64,000 nt of DNA, taken from the NCBI RefSeq assembly GCF_004310865.1, contig NZ_SIXI01000002.1, positions 620,001 through 684,000 on the forward strand, read 5' to 3'. Positions 8,584 through 15,118 of the stretch are shown in pieces. How positions within the stretch are numbered: position 1 is the first letter of the stretch; every line of letters begins with the position of its first letter. The stretch is from Aquabacterium lacunae. Lineage in GTDB: Bacteria > Pseudomonadota > Gammaproteobacteria > Burkholderiales > Burkholderiaceae_C. The notes below the pieces were generated by a model. That model was not told where the DNA came from, searched no databases, and saw nothing but the letters and a program-made list of their open reading frames with translations. The position numbers and the translations under genes were made by a program.

Positions 8584-9606
8584 ATGTACCGTGCCCTGAT
8601 CACTGCCTCTGCCCTCAGCCTGGCGGCCACCGCCGCATTCGCCACCACCGCCGCCGGAAGCGGCCAGGGCTCGGCCTCGGGGTCGGCATCGGCCGGGGGC
8701 CACCGGGTGGAGGCTTCGGGCTCGATCGCGGTGCAACTGAAGGGCTCATTCAAGCCGCAGGTGCTGCAATGCGCCAGCCGCCCCCTGGACACCGAAGCCA
8801 GCCCCAACCGCCACCCCGCCCTGCCCTTCAGCAGCCTGGAAGTGCTGGGCCTGACCACCGATGGCCGCCTGGTGTGCTTCCATGAAGCCCTGCCCGGCCA
8901 CGTGCGCGTGCTGGCCACCGTGAACGGCCTGCAGGTGGACACCCAGGTGCTGGCCATTGACCACCGCGCGGCCGACGGCGCCCTGTACGGCCTGGGCAAT
9001 GCCGGCGGCGTGTACCGCATCGACCCGGCCACCGGCGTGGCCACCCTGAGCAACCGCCTGACCGTGGCCCTGCAGGGCACCCGCGTGGCCGCTGACTTCA
9101 ACCCCGCGGCCGACCGCCTGCGCATTGTCACCAACACCGGCCAGAACCTGCGCCACAACGTGGACGCTGGCGGCACCACCGCCACCGACGCGCCCCTGAA
9201 CTACACCGCAGGCACCACCGCCAGCGGCGTGGTGGCCGCGGCTTACATCAACAACGATGTGAGCCCCGCCGCTGCCCCCACCAACGCCGCCGCCACGGCC
9301 ACGGCGCTGTTCGTGATCGACGCCAACCTCGACCAGGTGGCCCTGCAATCGCCCCCGAACGCCGGCGTGCTGGTGGCCACCGGCAAGCTGCAGCAAGACG
9401 TGGGCGAGTTCACGGGCTTTGACATTTTCAGCACCGTGCAAGGCGGCGTCACCACCGACAACCGCGCGCTGGCCACCACCACCGCGGCCGACGGCCAGAC
9501 CACGCTGCACAGCGTGAACCTGCTGACCGGCAAGCTGAGCGCCAAGGGCAAGCTGGCCACCGGCATCAGCCTGGTGGACATTGCCATTCCGCACGGGCAG
9601 CGCTGA
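8584..9606 (+). CDS. Exported DUF4394-family protein
   Basis: 340 residues. The ATG at 8584 follows TGGAG, and the protein starts with a signal peptide (MYRALITASALSLAATAAFA). The rest matches the beta-propeller-like DUF4394 pattern: LGLTTDGRLVCF, VLAIDHRAADGALYGLGNAG, VYRIDPATG, AADFNPAADRLRIVTNTGQN, LFVIDANLDQV, FTGFDIF. Such proteins are secreted or periplasmic and their role is unknown. The leader carries a stable hairpin, and a rho-independent terminator follows at 9665, so this is a single-gene unit. Confidence 0.85.
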   Translation: MYRALITASALSLAATAAFATTAAGSGQGSASGSASAGGHRVEASGSIAVQLKGSFKPQVLQCASRPLDTEASPNRHPALPFSSLEVLGLTTDGRLVCFHEALPGHVRVLATVNGLQVDTQVLAIDHRAADGALYGLGNAGGVYRIDPATGVATLSNRLTVALQGTRVAADFNPAADRLRIVTNTGQNLRHNVDAGGTTATDAPLNYTAGTTASGVVAAAYINNDVSPAAAPTNAAATATALFVIDANLDQVALQSPPNAGVLVATGKLQQDVGEFTGFDIFSTVQGGVTTDNRALATTTAADGQTTLHSVNLLTGKLSAKGKLATGISLVDIAIPHGQR

Positions 9607-9664
9607 GCCGCCACTGACCTGGCGCTGCCGAGGCCTGAGGGCCGAGGCGGCGTGTGAATGAAAG

Positions 9665-9703
9665 AAGCCCCGCGCATGGTGGACATGGGCGGGGCTTTGT
9701 TTT
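9665..9703 (+). terminator. Rho-independent terminator after the DUF4394 gene
   Basis: AAGCCCCGC and GCGGGGCTT form a 9-bp stem around a 15-base loop, followed by TTGTTTT. The rest of the 9607-9910 gap shows nothing else recognisable. Confidence 0.8.
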
Positions 9704-9910
9704 GGGGTGGGAGGAGAGGAGATGCAAACGTTGAGGGCTCTGAGTGTTCAGGTTCAGCAACAGCTGCGCATCTGCCGGTGGCCAAAGCGCCAGGCTCCAT
9801 GCGCCTCCCGACCAGCCCCCTTGACGACGATTCGCCAGGTCTCCAGGCAAAATCCAGACCAATGGGGCAAGCCTGCCGGGAAGCTCAACTTGAAGAATGG
9901 AGCAACATCA

Positions 9911-10351
9911 ATGGCACTGACAAAGAAGGGCGAGTTCTGGTACGGGACGACGTCGGGCGACATCCAGGCTGAGCTGCGCAGCTACAGCATTGCGAATCGC
10001 CATGAGGCCGTCCGGTTTGCCACGTCCAAATGCGACTGCGGGTGCAGGCACTTCGCTCTGCAGACCGATGAGGAAGCTGGCGTGGCCATCCGAACCTGCA
10101 CCGACTGTGGGCAGGAGCACCTGATGGGCGACAGCGCGGAGCACCTTGAAGAGGCGATGCCCGAGACGCACGAGTGCGTGTGCGAGAACGAAGTGTTTGA
10201 GCTGGTGTCCGGCGTCTCCGTGCACGAGGGCACCCATGACGTGCGCTGGTGCTACATCGCTTGCCGCTGCGTGGAGTGCAGTCTGGTGGGGGTCTTCGCA
10301 GACTGGAAGTGTGAAGCGGGTGACGCGGCGGCCTTTCTCGCCAAAGTGTGA
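9911..10351 (+). CDS. Hypothetical Cys-rich, probably zinc-binding protein
   Basis: 146 residues from the ATG at 9911 (GGAG nine bases upstream); the frame is open back to 9707 but that part looks non-coding. Paired cysteines suggest zinc ribbons: CDCGCRH with CTDCGQEH, then CVCENE with CRCVEC. The protein is acidic, has no signal peptide and no membrane segment. I do not recognise the family. It stands between a terminator and a gene-free stretch next to an insertion sequence, so it may belong to the accessory patch. Confidence 0.6.
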   Translation: MALTKKGEFWYGTTSGDIQAELRSYSIANRHEAVRFATSKCDCGCRHFALQTDEEAGVAIRTCTDCGQEHLMGDSAEHLEEAMPETHECVCENEVFELVSGVSVHEGTHDVRWCYIACRCVECSLVGVFADWKCEAGDAAAFLAKV

Positions 10352-10891
10352 ACGACCGAACCCCACGGCGATCAGGTTCGCAGGCTTTGGGGCACGCGAG
10401 GCCCAGCGTCAGTGCTCTGGTTTCAAACCCTGGCTTGACCCATGCCTGACATTCTCGCGTGGAGCGCCAAGCCTGGGCACGTCGAAGACGCCGGGATCGC
10501 GCTTCATGCGGGAACTGCCAGGAGGTGTCATGAAGGGGTCGGTGGACTTCAGCATTAGGCTAGTAGCGGCTTTTGAGCGCGGCCCGCTGACCGACTGCTC
10601 TAAGCAAATGCGGACCGCCATCTACGCAGAACACTAACGTTCGCTTCTCCAGTCGGTGCCTATACGTTGCATACACTCGGGTCTTGGCATGTGCTGCTCC
10701 GTGCGACGCGCAGGGCCATGATTCCGGACTAGCCTGCAATGATCTACAGCGCACAGGGAGGCGTGGGCTACAAAGCACTTAGCAACTGCCGGTCGGCGCG
10801 CCCCAGCAAAAAGATAATCACAGCACAACCGCCTCTCAATGATGTGACGTCGAATTGAGCTGGCGAAGAGGCTGCGCCCCTGCATTCCAAC
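10352..10891. other. 540-base stretch without a clear gene
   Basis: It lies between the Cys-rich gene and the insertion sequence. Apart from one 35-codon frame with a good ribosome site (10530-10637), no coding, RNA or terminator signal was found. Stop codons are more frequent and GC appears lower than in the flanks. Confidence 0.5.
10530..10637 (+). CDS. Possible 35-residue small protein
   Basis: ATG 10530 has AGGAGGTG two bases before the start region, the best-looking ribosome site in this stretch, and the frame ends with TAA. The peptide (MKGSVDFSIRLVAAF...) has no signal peptide and no family I know. It could equally be the remnant of a longer gene. Confidence 0.25.
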   Translation: MKGSVDFSIRLVAAFERGPLTDCSKQMRTAIYAEH

Positions 10892-10915
10892 TGAATCGCC
10901 CCGGCAATCCTAGAC
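10892..10915 (+). repeat. Left terminal inverted repeat of the IS3 element
   Basis: Starts TGAATCGCCCCGGCAATC and pairs with the right end at 21 of 24 bases. Confidence 0.85.
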
Positions 10916-10954
10916 GCTGGTGAGCCTCAAACTTCTGGCCCAGAAGGAGCCGAA

Positions 10955-11232
10955 ATGAGCACCAAGCGTTACCCGGAAGAATTCAAGATCGAGGCGGTCA
11001 AGCAAGTGACCGAACGCGGCCACACGGTGGCCGATGTATCGAGTCGTTTGGGCGTCAGCGCGCACAGCCTGTACAAGTGGATCAACGAGGCCAGGCAGCC
11101 GGCCGATGCTTGCCACAGTCAGCTGTCTCAGGCCAAAGAGCTGCGTCGGCTGAAGGCCGAACTCAAGCGCGTGACCGAGGAGCGTGACATCCTAAAAAGG
11201 CCGCAGCGTACTTTGCCAAGCAGTCCGGGTGA
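10955..11232 (+). pseudogene. IS3 transposase OrfA, one-base deletion in the slippery site
   Basis: Starts at ATG 10955 behind AAGGAG. The first 80 residues are a normal helix-turn-helix OrfA (RYPEEFKIEAVKQV, LGVSAHSLYKW, RLKAELKRVTEERDIL). The family then continues KKAAAYFAKQSG; those codons are present but one frame away, because the run at 11194-11198 has five A, not six. Unshifted translation reads on out of frame to 11383. A -1 slip restores the normal OrfA end at 11232, and a +1 slip enters the OrfB frame. Either the element lost normal OrfAB production or a base was miscalled. Confidence 0.75.
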
Positions 11233-12104
11233 GGTACGCGTTCATCGAGCAGGAACAGCCGCGTCACAGCGTCCGATTGCTCTGCCACGTCATGCGAGTC
11301 CATCCCAGCGGCTATTACGCCTGGAAGACCAACCCGGTCAGCGCCCGCGAACTCGACAACCAACGCCTGCTGCCCAAGCTTAAGCAGGCCTGGCTGGAGA
11401 GCGGCGGCGTGTACGGCTATCGCAAGATCACGCTAGACATGCGCGATCTGGGTGAGGGCTGCGGCAAGCACCGGGTGTATGGCTTGCTCAAGCGCGAAGG
11501 CCTGCGGTCACAGACTGGCTACAAGCGCAGGCCAGGCGCCAAATCAGGGCCACCCGCCGTGGTGGCCCCCAACCACCTCCAGCAAGTGTTCACGGTCAGT
11601 CAGCCCAATCAGGCCTGGGTGACCGACATCACCTACATCCGTACGCATGAAGGCTGGCTGTACCTGGCCGTGGTGCTGGACCTGTATTCGCGGCAGGTGG
11701 TGGGCTGGTCCATGGGCAGCAGCATCGACACCGACCTGGTGCTGGCTGCACTGCTGATGGCCATTTGGCGGCGCAAGCCCAAGAACCCGGTGACCTTGCA
11801 TTCGGATCAGGGTTGTCAATTCACCAGCCACGAGTGGCAGGACTTCCTCAAGAGCCACAACCTGGTGGCCAGCATGAGCCGCCGCGGTAATTGCCATGAC
11901 AACGCTGTGGCCGAGAGCTTCTTCCAGTTGCTCAAGCGCGAGCGAATCAGGCGCCAGATCTATCCCACCAGGGATCTGGCCCGCAGCGATGTCTTTCACT
12001 ACATCGAGATGTTCTACAACCCGCGACGCCGCCATGGCACTGCCGAAGGACTGTCTCCGGTAGAGTTCGAACGACGTCAATCCCAGCGGCTCAAGAGTGT
12101 CTAG
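11229..12104 (+). CDS. IS3-family transposase OrfB (DDE integrase core)
   Basis: 291 residues from GTG 11229, overlapping the canonical OrfA stop (GTGA). The rve/DDE integrase domain is intact: Asp in WVTDITYIRTHEGW, Asp in LHSDQGCQFTSHEW, Glu in NAVAESFFQLLKRE. The C-terminus YNPRRRHGTAEGLSPVEFE is typical. The upstream HTH_21-type helix is also present (HPSGYYAWK). In intact elements the active protein is an OrfAB fusion made by -1 frameshifting; here the orfA slippery run is altered. The stop lies within the right inverted repeat. Confidence 0.92.
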   Translation: MRYAFIEQEQPRHSVRLLCHVMRVHPSGYYAWKTNPVSARELDNQRLLPKLKQAWLESGGVYGYRKITLDMRDLGEGCGKHRVYGLLKREGLRSQTGYKRRPGAKSGPPAVVAPNHLQQVFTVSQPNQAWVTDITYIRTHEGWLYLAVVLDLYSRQVVGWSMGSSIDTDLVLAALLMAIWRRKPKNPVTLHSDQGCQFTSHEWQDFLKSHNLVASMSRRGNCHDNAVAESFFQLLKRERIRRQIYPTRDLARSDVFHYIEMFYNPRRRHGTAEGLSPVEFERRQSQRLKSV

Positions 12105-12122
12105 GGAAGCCGGGGCGATTCA
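12099..12122 (-). repeat. Right terminal inverted repeat of the IS3 element
   Basis: The reverse complement begins TGAATCGCCCCGGCTTCC, matching the left end. It contains the last bases of orfB. Confidence 0.85.
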
Positions 12123-12135
12123 ACACGGGAAATGA

Positions 12136-12173
12136 GAAAAAAAGGCCCTCAAGGGTTGCATCCTTCAGGGCCT
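12136..12173 (-). terminator. Rho-independent terminator of the leftward small-gene unit
   Basis: Read leftward: AGGCCCT, a 17-base loop region, AGGGCCT, then seven T. It lies 19 bases past the stop of the 81-codon gene at 12192. Confidence 0.85.
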
Positions 12174-12191
12174 CGTGTGAGCTTCAAGGGG

Positions 12192-12437
12192 TCACTTGTT
12201 GCGGGGCTTTTGAGTTAGTCCACTACCGGCCAACGACTTGGTGGCCGCGCTGGTTCGCCCATCGTGCAATGCACTAGACGCAATACCCGCGACGCGTGCG
12301 GAGGTCACCTTGTTAGTACCCGATTGAGCTAGAACACTACCTGCAAGTGACTTCGCAGTGGGGCTGGCAGCAGGGTTCAAGAGCGTACGGGCAGCTGTGG
12401 TAGCCACTCGGGCAGAAGTTTTTTCAGATTTGCTCAT
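12192..12437 (-). CDS. Small basic protein made of two tandem ~37-residue repeats
   Basis: 81 residues from ATG 12437; a GTG at 12500 in the same frame would add 21 residues that look unrelated. The protein is an internal duplication: TSARVATTAARTLL...AKSLAGSVLAQ, then TSARVAGIASSALHDG followed by TKSLAGSGLTQ. It is Ala/Ser/Lys-rich with no signal peptide. From memory, short single-unit proteins with this S(A)KVA...AKSLAGSALSQ pattern occur on plasmids and in accessory regions of many proteobacteria with no known role. It is flanked by a terminator on each side, so it probably has its own promoter or relies on read-through. Confidence 0.65.
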   Translation of the reverse strand: MSKSEKTSARVATTAARTLLNPAASPTAKSLAGSVLAQSGTNKVTSARVAGIASSALHDGRTSAATKSLAGSGLTQKPRNK

Positions 12438-12460
12438 AGTTACGATTGGTTCGAAGGATG

Positions 12461-12491
12461 AAAAAAGTAGCGGCACAGCCTGCACCGCTAC
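12461..12491 (-). terminator. Terminator or attenuator between the two small genes
   Basis: Read leftward: GTAGCGG, an 11-base loop, CCGCTAC, then TTTTTT. It lies 16 bases after the 45-codon gene and 24 bases before the ATG of the 81-codon gene, so it could limit read-through between them. Confidence 0.75.
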
Positions 12492-12506
12492 TTGGGTCAC
12501 ATTCGC

Positions 12507-12644
12507 TTATGCGCGCTTATTGCGCACAACAATGCGGAACGGTTTCCCGTTCGCACGGCGAATCACCTTGCCGGACTTCAAGCGGATAGTCATCGTGAAG
12601 ATGACCGTACCGCCCTCGTCGGATTGGCGTTTGCCTGATGGCAT
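12507..12644 (-). CDS. Hypothetical 45-residue basic protein
   Basis: ATG 12644 sits behind a strong ribosome site (AGAGGAGGTG). The protein (MPSGKRQSDEGGTVIF...) is highly basic: the second half contains IRLKSGKVIRRANGKPFRIV and ends RNKRA. It looks like a small beta-strand-rich nucleic-acid-binding peptide, but I do not recognise a family. It is divergent from the promoter of a probable small RNA 51 bases upstream and is followed by a terminator, then by the duplicated-repeat protein gene. Confidence 0.6.
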   Translation of the reverse strand: MPSGKRQSDEGGTVIFTMTIRLKSGKVIRRANGKPFRIVVRNKRA

Positions 12645-12694
12645 ATGCACCTCCTCTAAGGAAGTTGCGCCCCGAACACAAACTCGTAACAAAC

Positions 12695-12723
12695 TTGCAG
12701 ACTGAACGACCAATCCGTATAAT
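12695..12723 (+). promoter_or_regulatory. Near-consensus sigma-70 promoter of the probable small RNA
   Basis: -35 TTGCAG (12695-12700), 17-base spacer, -10 TATAAT (12718-12723), predicting a start near 12730. It is the best sigma-70 match noticed in the window. Confidence 0.8.
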
Positions 12724-12729
12724 CTGCAG

Positions 12730-12825
12730 GGTTCTGCCTAAGAACTATCGAGGACAAGCCTGGGGCGACCAGCTTGTCTTTGCCAGAGAGACCACAGGGT
12801 TGCAGCCCTGTAGGTCTCTTTTTTT
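12730..12825 (+). ncRNA. Probable structured small RNA, about 96 nt, three stem-loops
   Basis: It lies between a near-consensus promoter and a strong rho-independent terminator, with no open frame of note. Predicted stems in order: GTTCT-gccta-AGAAC (12730-12744); GACAAGC-loop-GCTTGTC with a CTGGGGCGACCA loop; and the terminator stem AGAGACC.CAGGG/CCCTG..GGTCTCT followed by seven T. The three-hairpin shape recalls plasmid antisense RNAs in outline only; no sequence match to a known RNA is claimed. Divergent from the 45-residue gene. Confidence 0.6.
12786..12825 (+). terminator. Rho-independent terminator of the small RNA
   Basis: AGAGACC-a-CAGGG, six-base loop, CCCTG-ta-GGTCTCT, then TTTTTTT ending at 12825. 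Confidence 0.85.
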
Positions 12826-12830
12826 GTGCC

Positions 12831-13578
12831 GCATTACACGGAACAGGCCAAATCCTACCAGACCTCGACGGGGCCTACCTTTTTCCATACCCCTAAAAAC
12901 ACGGAAAAAAGAGGTTTTCCCACTATTAATCTGGTCTTTTGTCTCCATTTGACAACATGCTGCGGCGCACAACAATTCCAGTCATAGCCCCAGAGAACAC
13001 TAGATGTAGTGGTGATGCCCGCGCCAGACACTAAATATGGGTGACAGTCGACGAACACTGCCCAAAGTCACTGAGCATCTAGCCCCCGCAAACGAACCGA
13101 GCGTTAACCCTTAAGCCCAGATCTTCTGGGCCGGTAGCCCCTCTTCAGATCCAACCCCGGGCAACACAACTTTTCCATCGCAGGGCCCTGCCTCTTGCAT
13201 CGCCTCGTGCTTGCCAGCAGACGCGCGCCCATTTCCCCCGTCCGTGCCCGGTCAGGTAGTCGCCAACACTATCAGCCCCCCCGCGTCGGTACTGCGAGTA
13301 GAGGCTGTGTGCCGAAAGGCGTGGAATTCCGCCCAAACCTTATCGATGCCCTGCTCTCCTTAGCAGATCAGGATCCTGTCCGAGAAATGCCCCCCCCGGA
13401 CCTGTCGGGTGCCCGCTTGATGTACGGGAACAAGACTTGTGTCCTGCAGGCCTTCAATGTGCAACTGGCACAACTCGGACCGACGGCCCCCCCCCCTTGT
13501 ATAGCCCTCCCAACGTGCCCCCTAGGGGCTCTCCTTCAGCGGCTGGGCGTCAATGGCAACATGCCCATGCAGTCCCCA
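12831..13578. other. Gene-poor stretch of the accessory patch
   Basis: About 750 bases of lower-GC sequence with only low-complexity or stop-rich frames. The rightward 13195-13620 frame (141 codons) has no ribosome site, is rich in Pro/Arg/Cys runs and resembles no protein I know, so it was not called. A short hairpin (GCCCAGatctTCTGGGC, about 13117-13133) is the only structure noticed. Confidence 0.45.
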
Positions 13579-13581
13579 GAA

Positions 13582-13618
13582 ACAACAAAGCCTCCAGGGC
13601 TGACCGTAGAGGCTTGCT
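13582..13618 (-). terminator. Terminator-like hairpin of a leftward transcript
   Basis: Read leftward: AAGCCTC, 16-17 base loop, GAGGCTT, then TGTTGTTT. No gene lies directly upstream, so it may be left over from a lost gene next to tRNA-Thr. Confidence 0.45.
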
Positions 13619-13620
13619 GA

Positions 13621-13663
13621 GGTTCCAAGGTGGTTCCAACCAGGGTTCCAAGGTAGGTTCCAA
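13621..13663. repeat. Four tandem GGTTCCAA boxes at 11-12 base spacing
   Basis: GGTTCCAA at 13621, 13632, 13644 and 13656, spaced by about one helical turn, 73 bases from the tRNA-Thr 3' end. The regular spacing suggests a multi-site protein-binding array, such as integrase arm sites or iterons. No integrase gene is present. Confidence 0.6.
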
Positions 13664-13735
13664 GCTGATTGAACGCATCCCGTAGGCCGTTGATTTAGAA
13701 GGACTTTTGATTGACCATCTTCATCGGGGGATGTT

Positions 13736-13811
13736 TGGTGCCGGAGAAAGGAATCGAACCCTCGACCTTCTCATTACGAATGAGCTGCTCTACCGACTGA
13801 GCTACACCGGC
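13736..13811 (-). tRNA. tRNA-Thr (anticodon CGT)
   Basis: 76 bases including an encoded CCA. The 5' acceptor GCCGGTG pairs with the 3' strand, the D-arm is GCTCAGTCGGTAGAGC, the anticodon stem CTCAT/ATGAG holds CGT, and the T-arm is TCGAGGGTTCGATTCC. The 3' end faces the gene-poor patch, the usual side for integration of mobile DNA. Confidence 0.95.
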
Positions 13812-13861
13812 TGACCAAGACCGCTAGTTTAGCACGTCAGCAAGGCGTGCCAATGGCCCGA

Positions 13862-14923
13862 TCAGAAGGCGTGACGCACGCCAAACACCACCGAGTTGCC
13901 GGCCTTGAAGCCTGCGGCCTTTTCCTTGTCGTACATGTAGGCGGCGTACACGTCGGTGCGCTTGCTCAGCCACAGGTCATAGGCCAGGGTGAAGATGTCG
14001 TGCTTCACGGCCGCAGGCGTGGTGCCCGAAGCCGCTTCTTCCTTGCTCTGGCCGTACGACACCAGCACCTTGCTGTCCTTGGTCACGGGCACCGAGGCGC
14101 CCAACTGCACCACGTCGGTGTCGATGTTGCTGGCACCGGTGTAGCCGTTGTTGCCCAGCTGGCCGTATTGGGCAAACAGCTTGGCCACACCAAAGTCGTA
14201 GCTGGCGCTGACCAGGCCAAAGTTCTGGCTCTGACCTGCCAGCAGGGCCGGCTTGGGCGCCGTGGCCGAGCGCACGCGCTGCATCGAAGCACCGGCGCTG
14301 AAGGGGCCGGCGGTGTAGCTCACGGCACCGGCGTAGGTGGTGTCTTGCGCCTTGGTGCTGTCTTCACCCAGTTGCACCTGCACCGAGGCCGTGAAACCGG
14401 CCAGGTTCGGGGTCTGGTAGGTGATGGCGTTGCTCACGCCCGAATCACCCACGTCATTGCCCACGGCGCCGTAGGTCAGGCGCACGGCGGGCGACAGGCC
14501 GAAGGCACCGCCGAAGGGGTTGTAGCCGGCCACCTGGCCGAACACCAGGTTACCCTGGCGGCCCAGGGTCAGCTTGCCCAGGTCGCTGCTGAGGTACACG
14601 TTGGCGGCACGGCCCCAGAACACGTCGGCATTGCTGCGGCCCGAGGCGCCCACATCAGGGCGCAGGAAGGCTTCCAGGGCGAAGCCAGCCTTCAGGCCGC
14701 CACCCAGGTCTTCCACACCCTTGAAGCCGATGTAGCTGGTGACCATGTTGTTGCCGTCAACCTTGGTGGTGCGGGTGTTGGCTGGGCTGCCGGCCGCGCC
14801 GCTGGTCTGCATGGAAGCCAGCGACAGGTCCACCACACCGTACAGGTTGTAGCTGGACTGGGCTTGCGCGCCCAGGGTGGTGGCGAGGGCGGCAACAGCG
14901 AGGGCGATCGAACGAGGGGACAT
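13862..14923 (-). CDS. Outer-membrane porin (betaproteobacterial general porin)
   Basis: The ATG at 14923 has AGGAG seven bases upstream; upstream frame extension is discarded. A 22-residue signal peptide ends AQA, followed by SSYNLYGVVDLSL, the typical first strand. SYIGFKGVEDLGGGLKAGFALE and KLTLGRQGNLVFG are porin signatures, and the last residue is Phe (FGVRHAF) as needed for BAM-dependent insertion. The length of 353 fits 16-stranded trimeric porins. It is divergent from the ABC importer at 15119, with a shared control region. Confidence 0.95.
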   Translation of the reverse strand: MSPRSIALAVAALATTLGAQAQSSYNLYGVVDLSLASMQTSGAAGSPANTRTTKVDGNNMVTSYIGFKGVEDLGGGLKAGFALEAFLRPDVGASGRSNADVFWGRAANVYLSSDLGKLTLGRQGNLVFGQVAGYNPFGGAFGLSPAVRLTYGAVGNDVGDSGVSNAITYQTPNLAGFTASVQVQLGEDSTKAQDTTYAGAVSYTAGPFSAGASMQRVRSATAPKPALLAGQSQNFGLVSASYDFGVAKLFAQYGQLGNNGYTGASNIDTDVVQLGASVPVTKDSKVLVSYGQSKEEAASGTTPAAVKHDIFTLAYDLWLSKRTDVYAAYMYDKEKAAGFKAGNSVVFGVRHAF

Positions 14924-15065
14924 GCAAGTACTCCTGTGGGTGTCTGTGCACCAGTTGTGAAAAAGCGTGTCAGCCGGTTGCACGAACCGTGCCCATCGGC
15001 CCGCCAGCCAACTGATCCCCCCCGATTCAAAGTGCGCACGGTTCTTGCTGCAACTGGATACCGTT

Positions 15066-15075
15066 CTGTATACAG
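15066..15075. promoter_or_regulatory. CTGTATACAG palindrome in the porin/ABC control region
   Basis: A perfect 10-bp palindrome 44 bases before the binding-protein gene. A half-matching TTGCATACAG follows at 15089-15098. The form resembles operators of GntR-family repressors (TGTATACA core). The regulator is not in the window. Confidence 0.45.
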
Positions 15076-15118
15076 TCTGAACCCAAGATTGCATACAGCT
15101 TCACCCTCGGAGTCTTCC

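Larger units (their letters stand above)
10892..12122 (+). mobile_element. IS3-family insertion sequence, about 1.23 kb
   Basis: Bounded by inverted repeats that begin TGAATCGCCCCGGC on both ends and match at 21 of 24 positions. It contains orfA and orfB in the usual overlapping arrangement. No 3-5 base target duplication is evident (left flank ...CCAAC, right flank ACACG...), suggesting an old insertion or a later rearrangement. The right end lies about 20 bases from the terminator of a small leftward gene. Confidence 0.9.

Noticed and set aside
10883-12131. Target-site duplication around the IS3 element
   Set aside because: Flanks CCAAC and ACACG share no 3-5 base direct repeat.
12745-12975. 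76-codon leftward frame over the small RNA
   Set aside because: It reads through the terminator and both RNA stems on the other strand, with no ribosome site; the RNA explanation fits better.
13195-13620. 141-codon rightward frame in the gene-poor patch
   Set aside because: No ribosome site, uneven composition with a run of C causing Pro tracts, and no recognisable domain.
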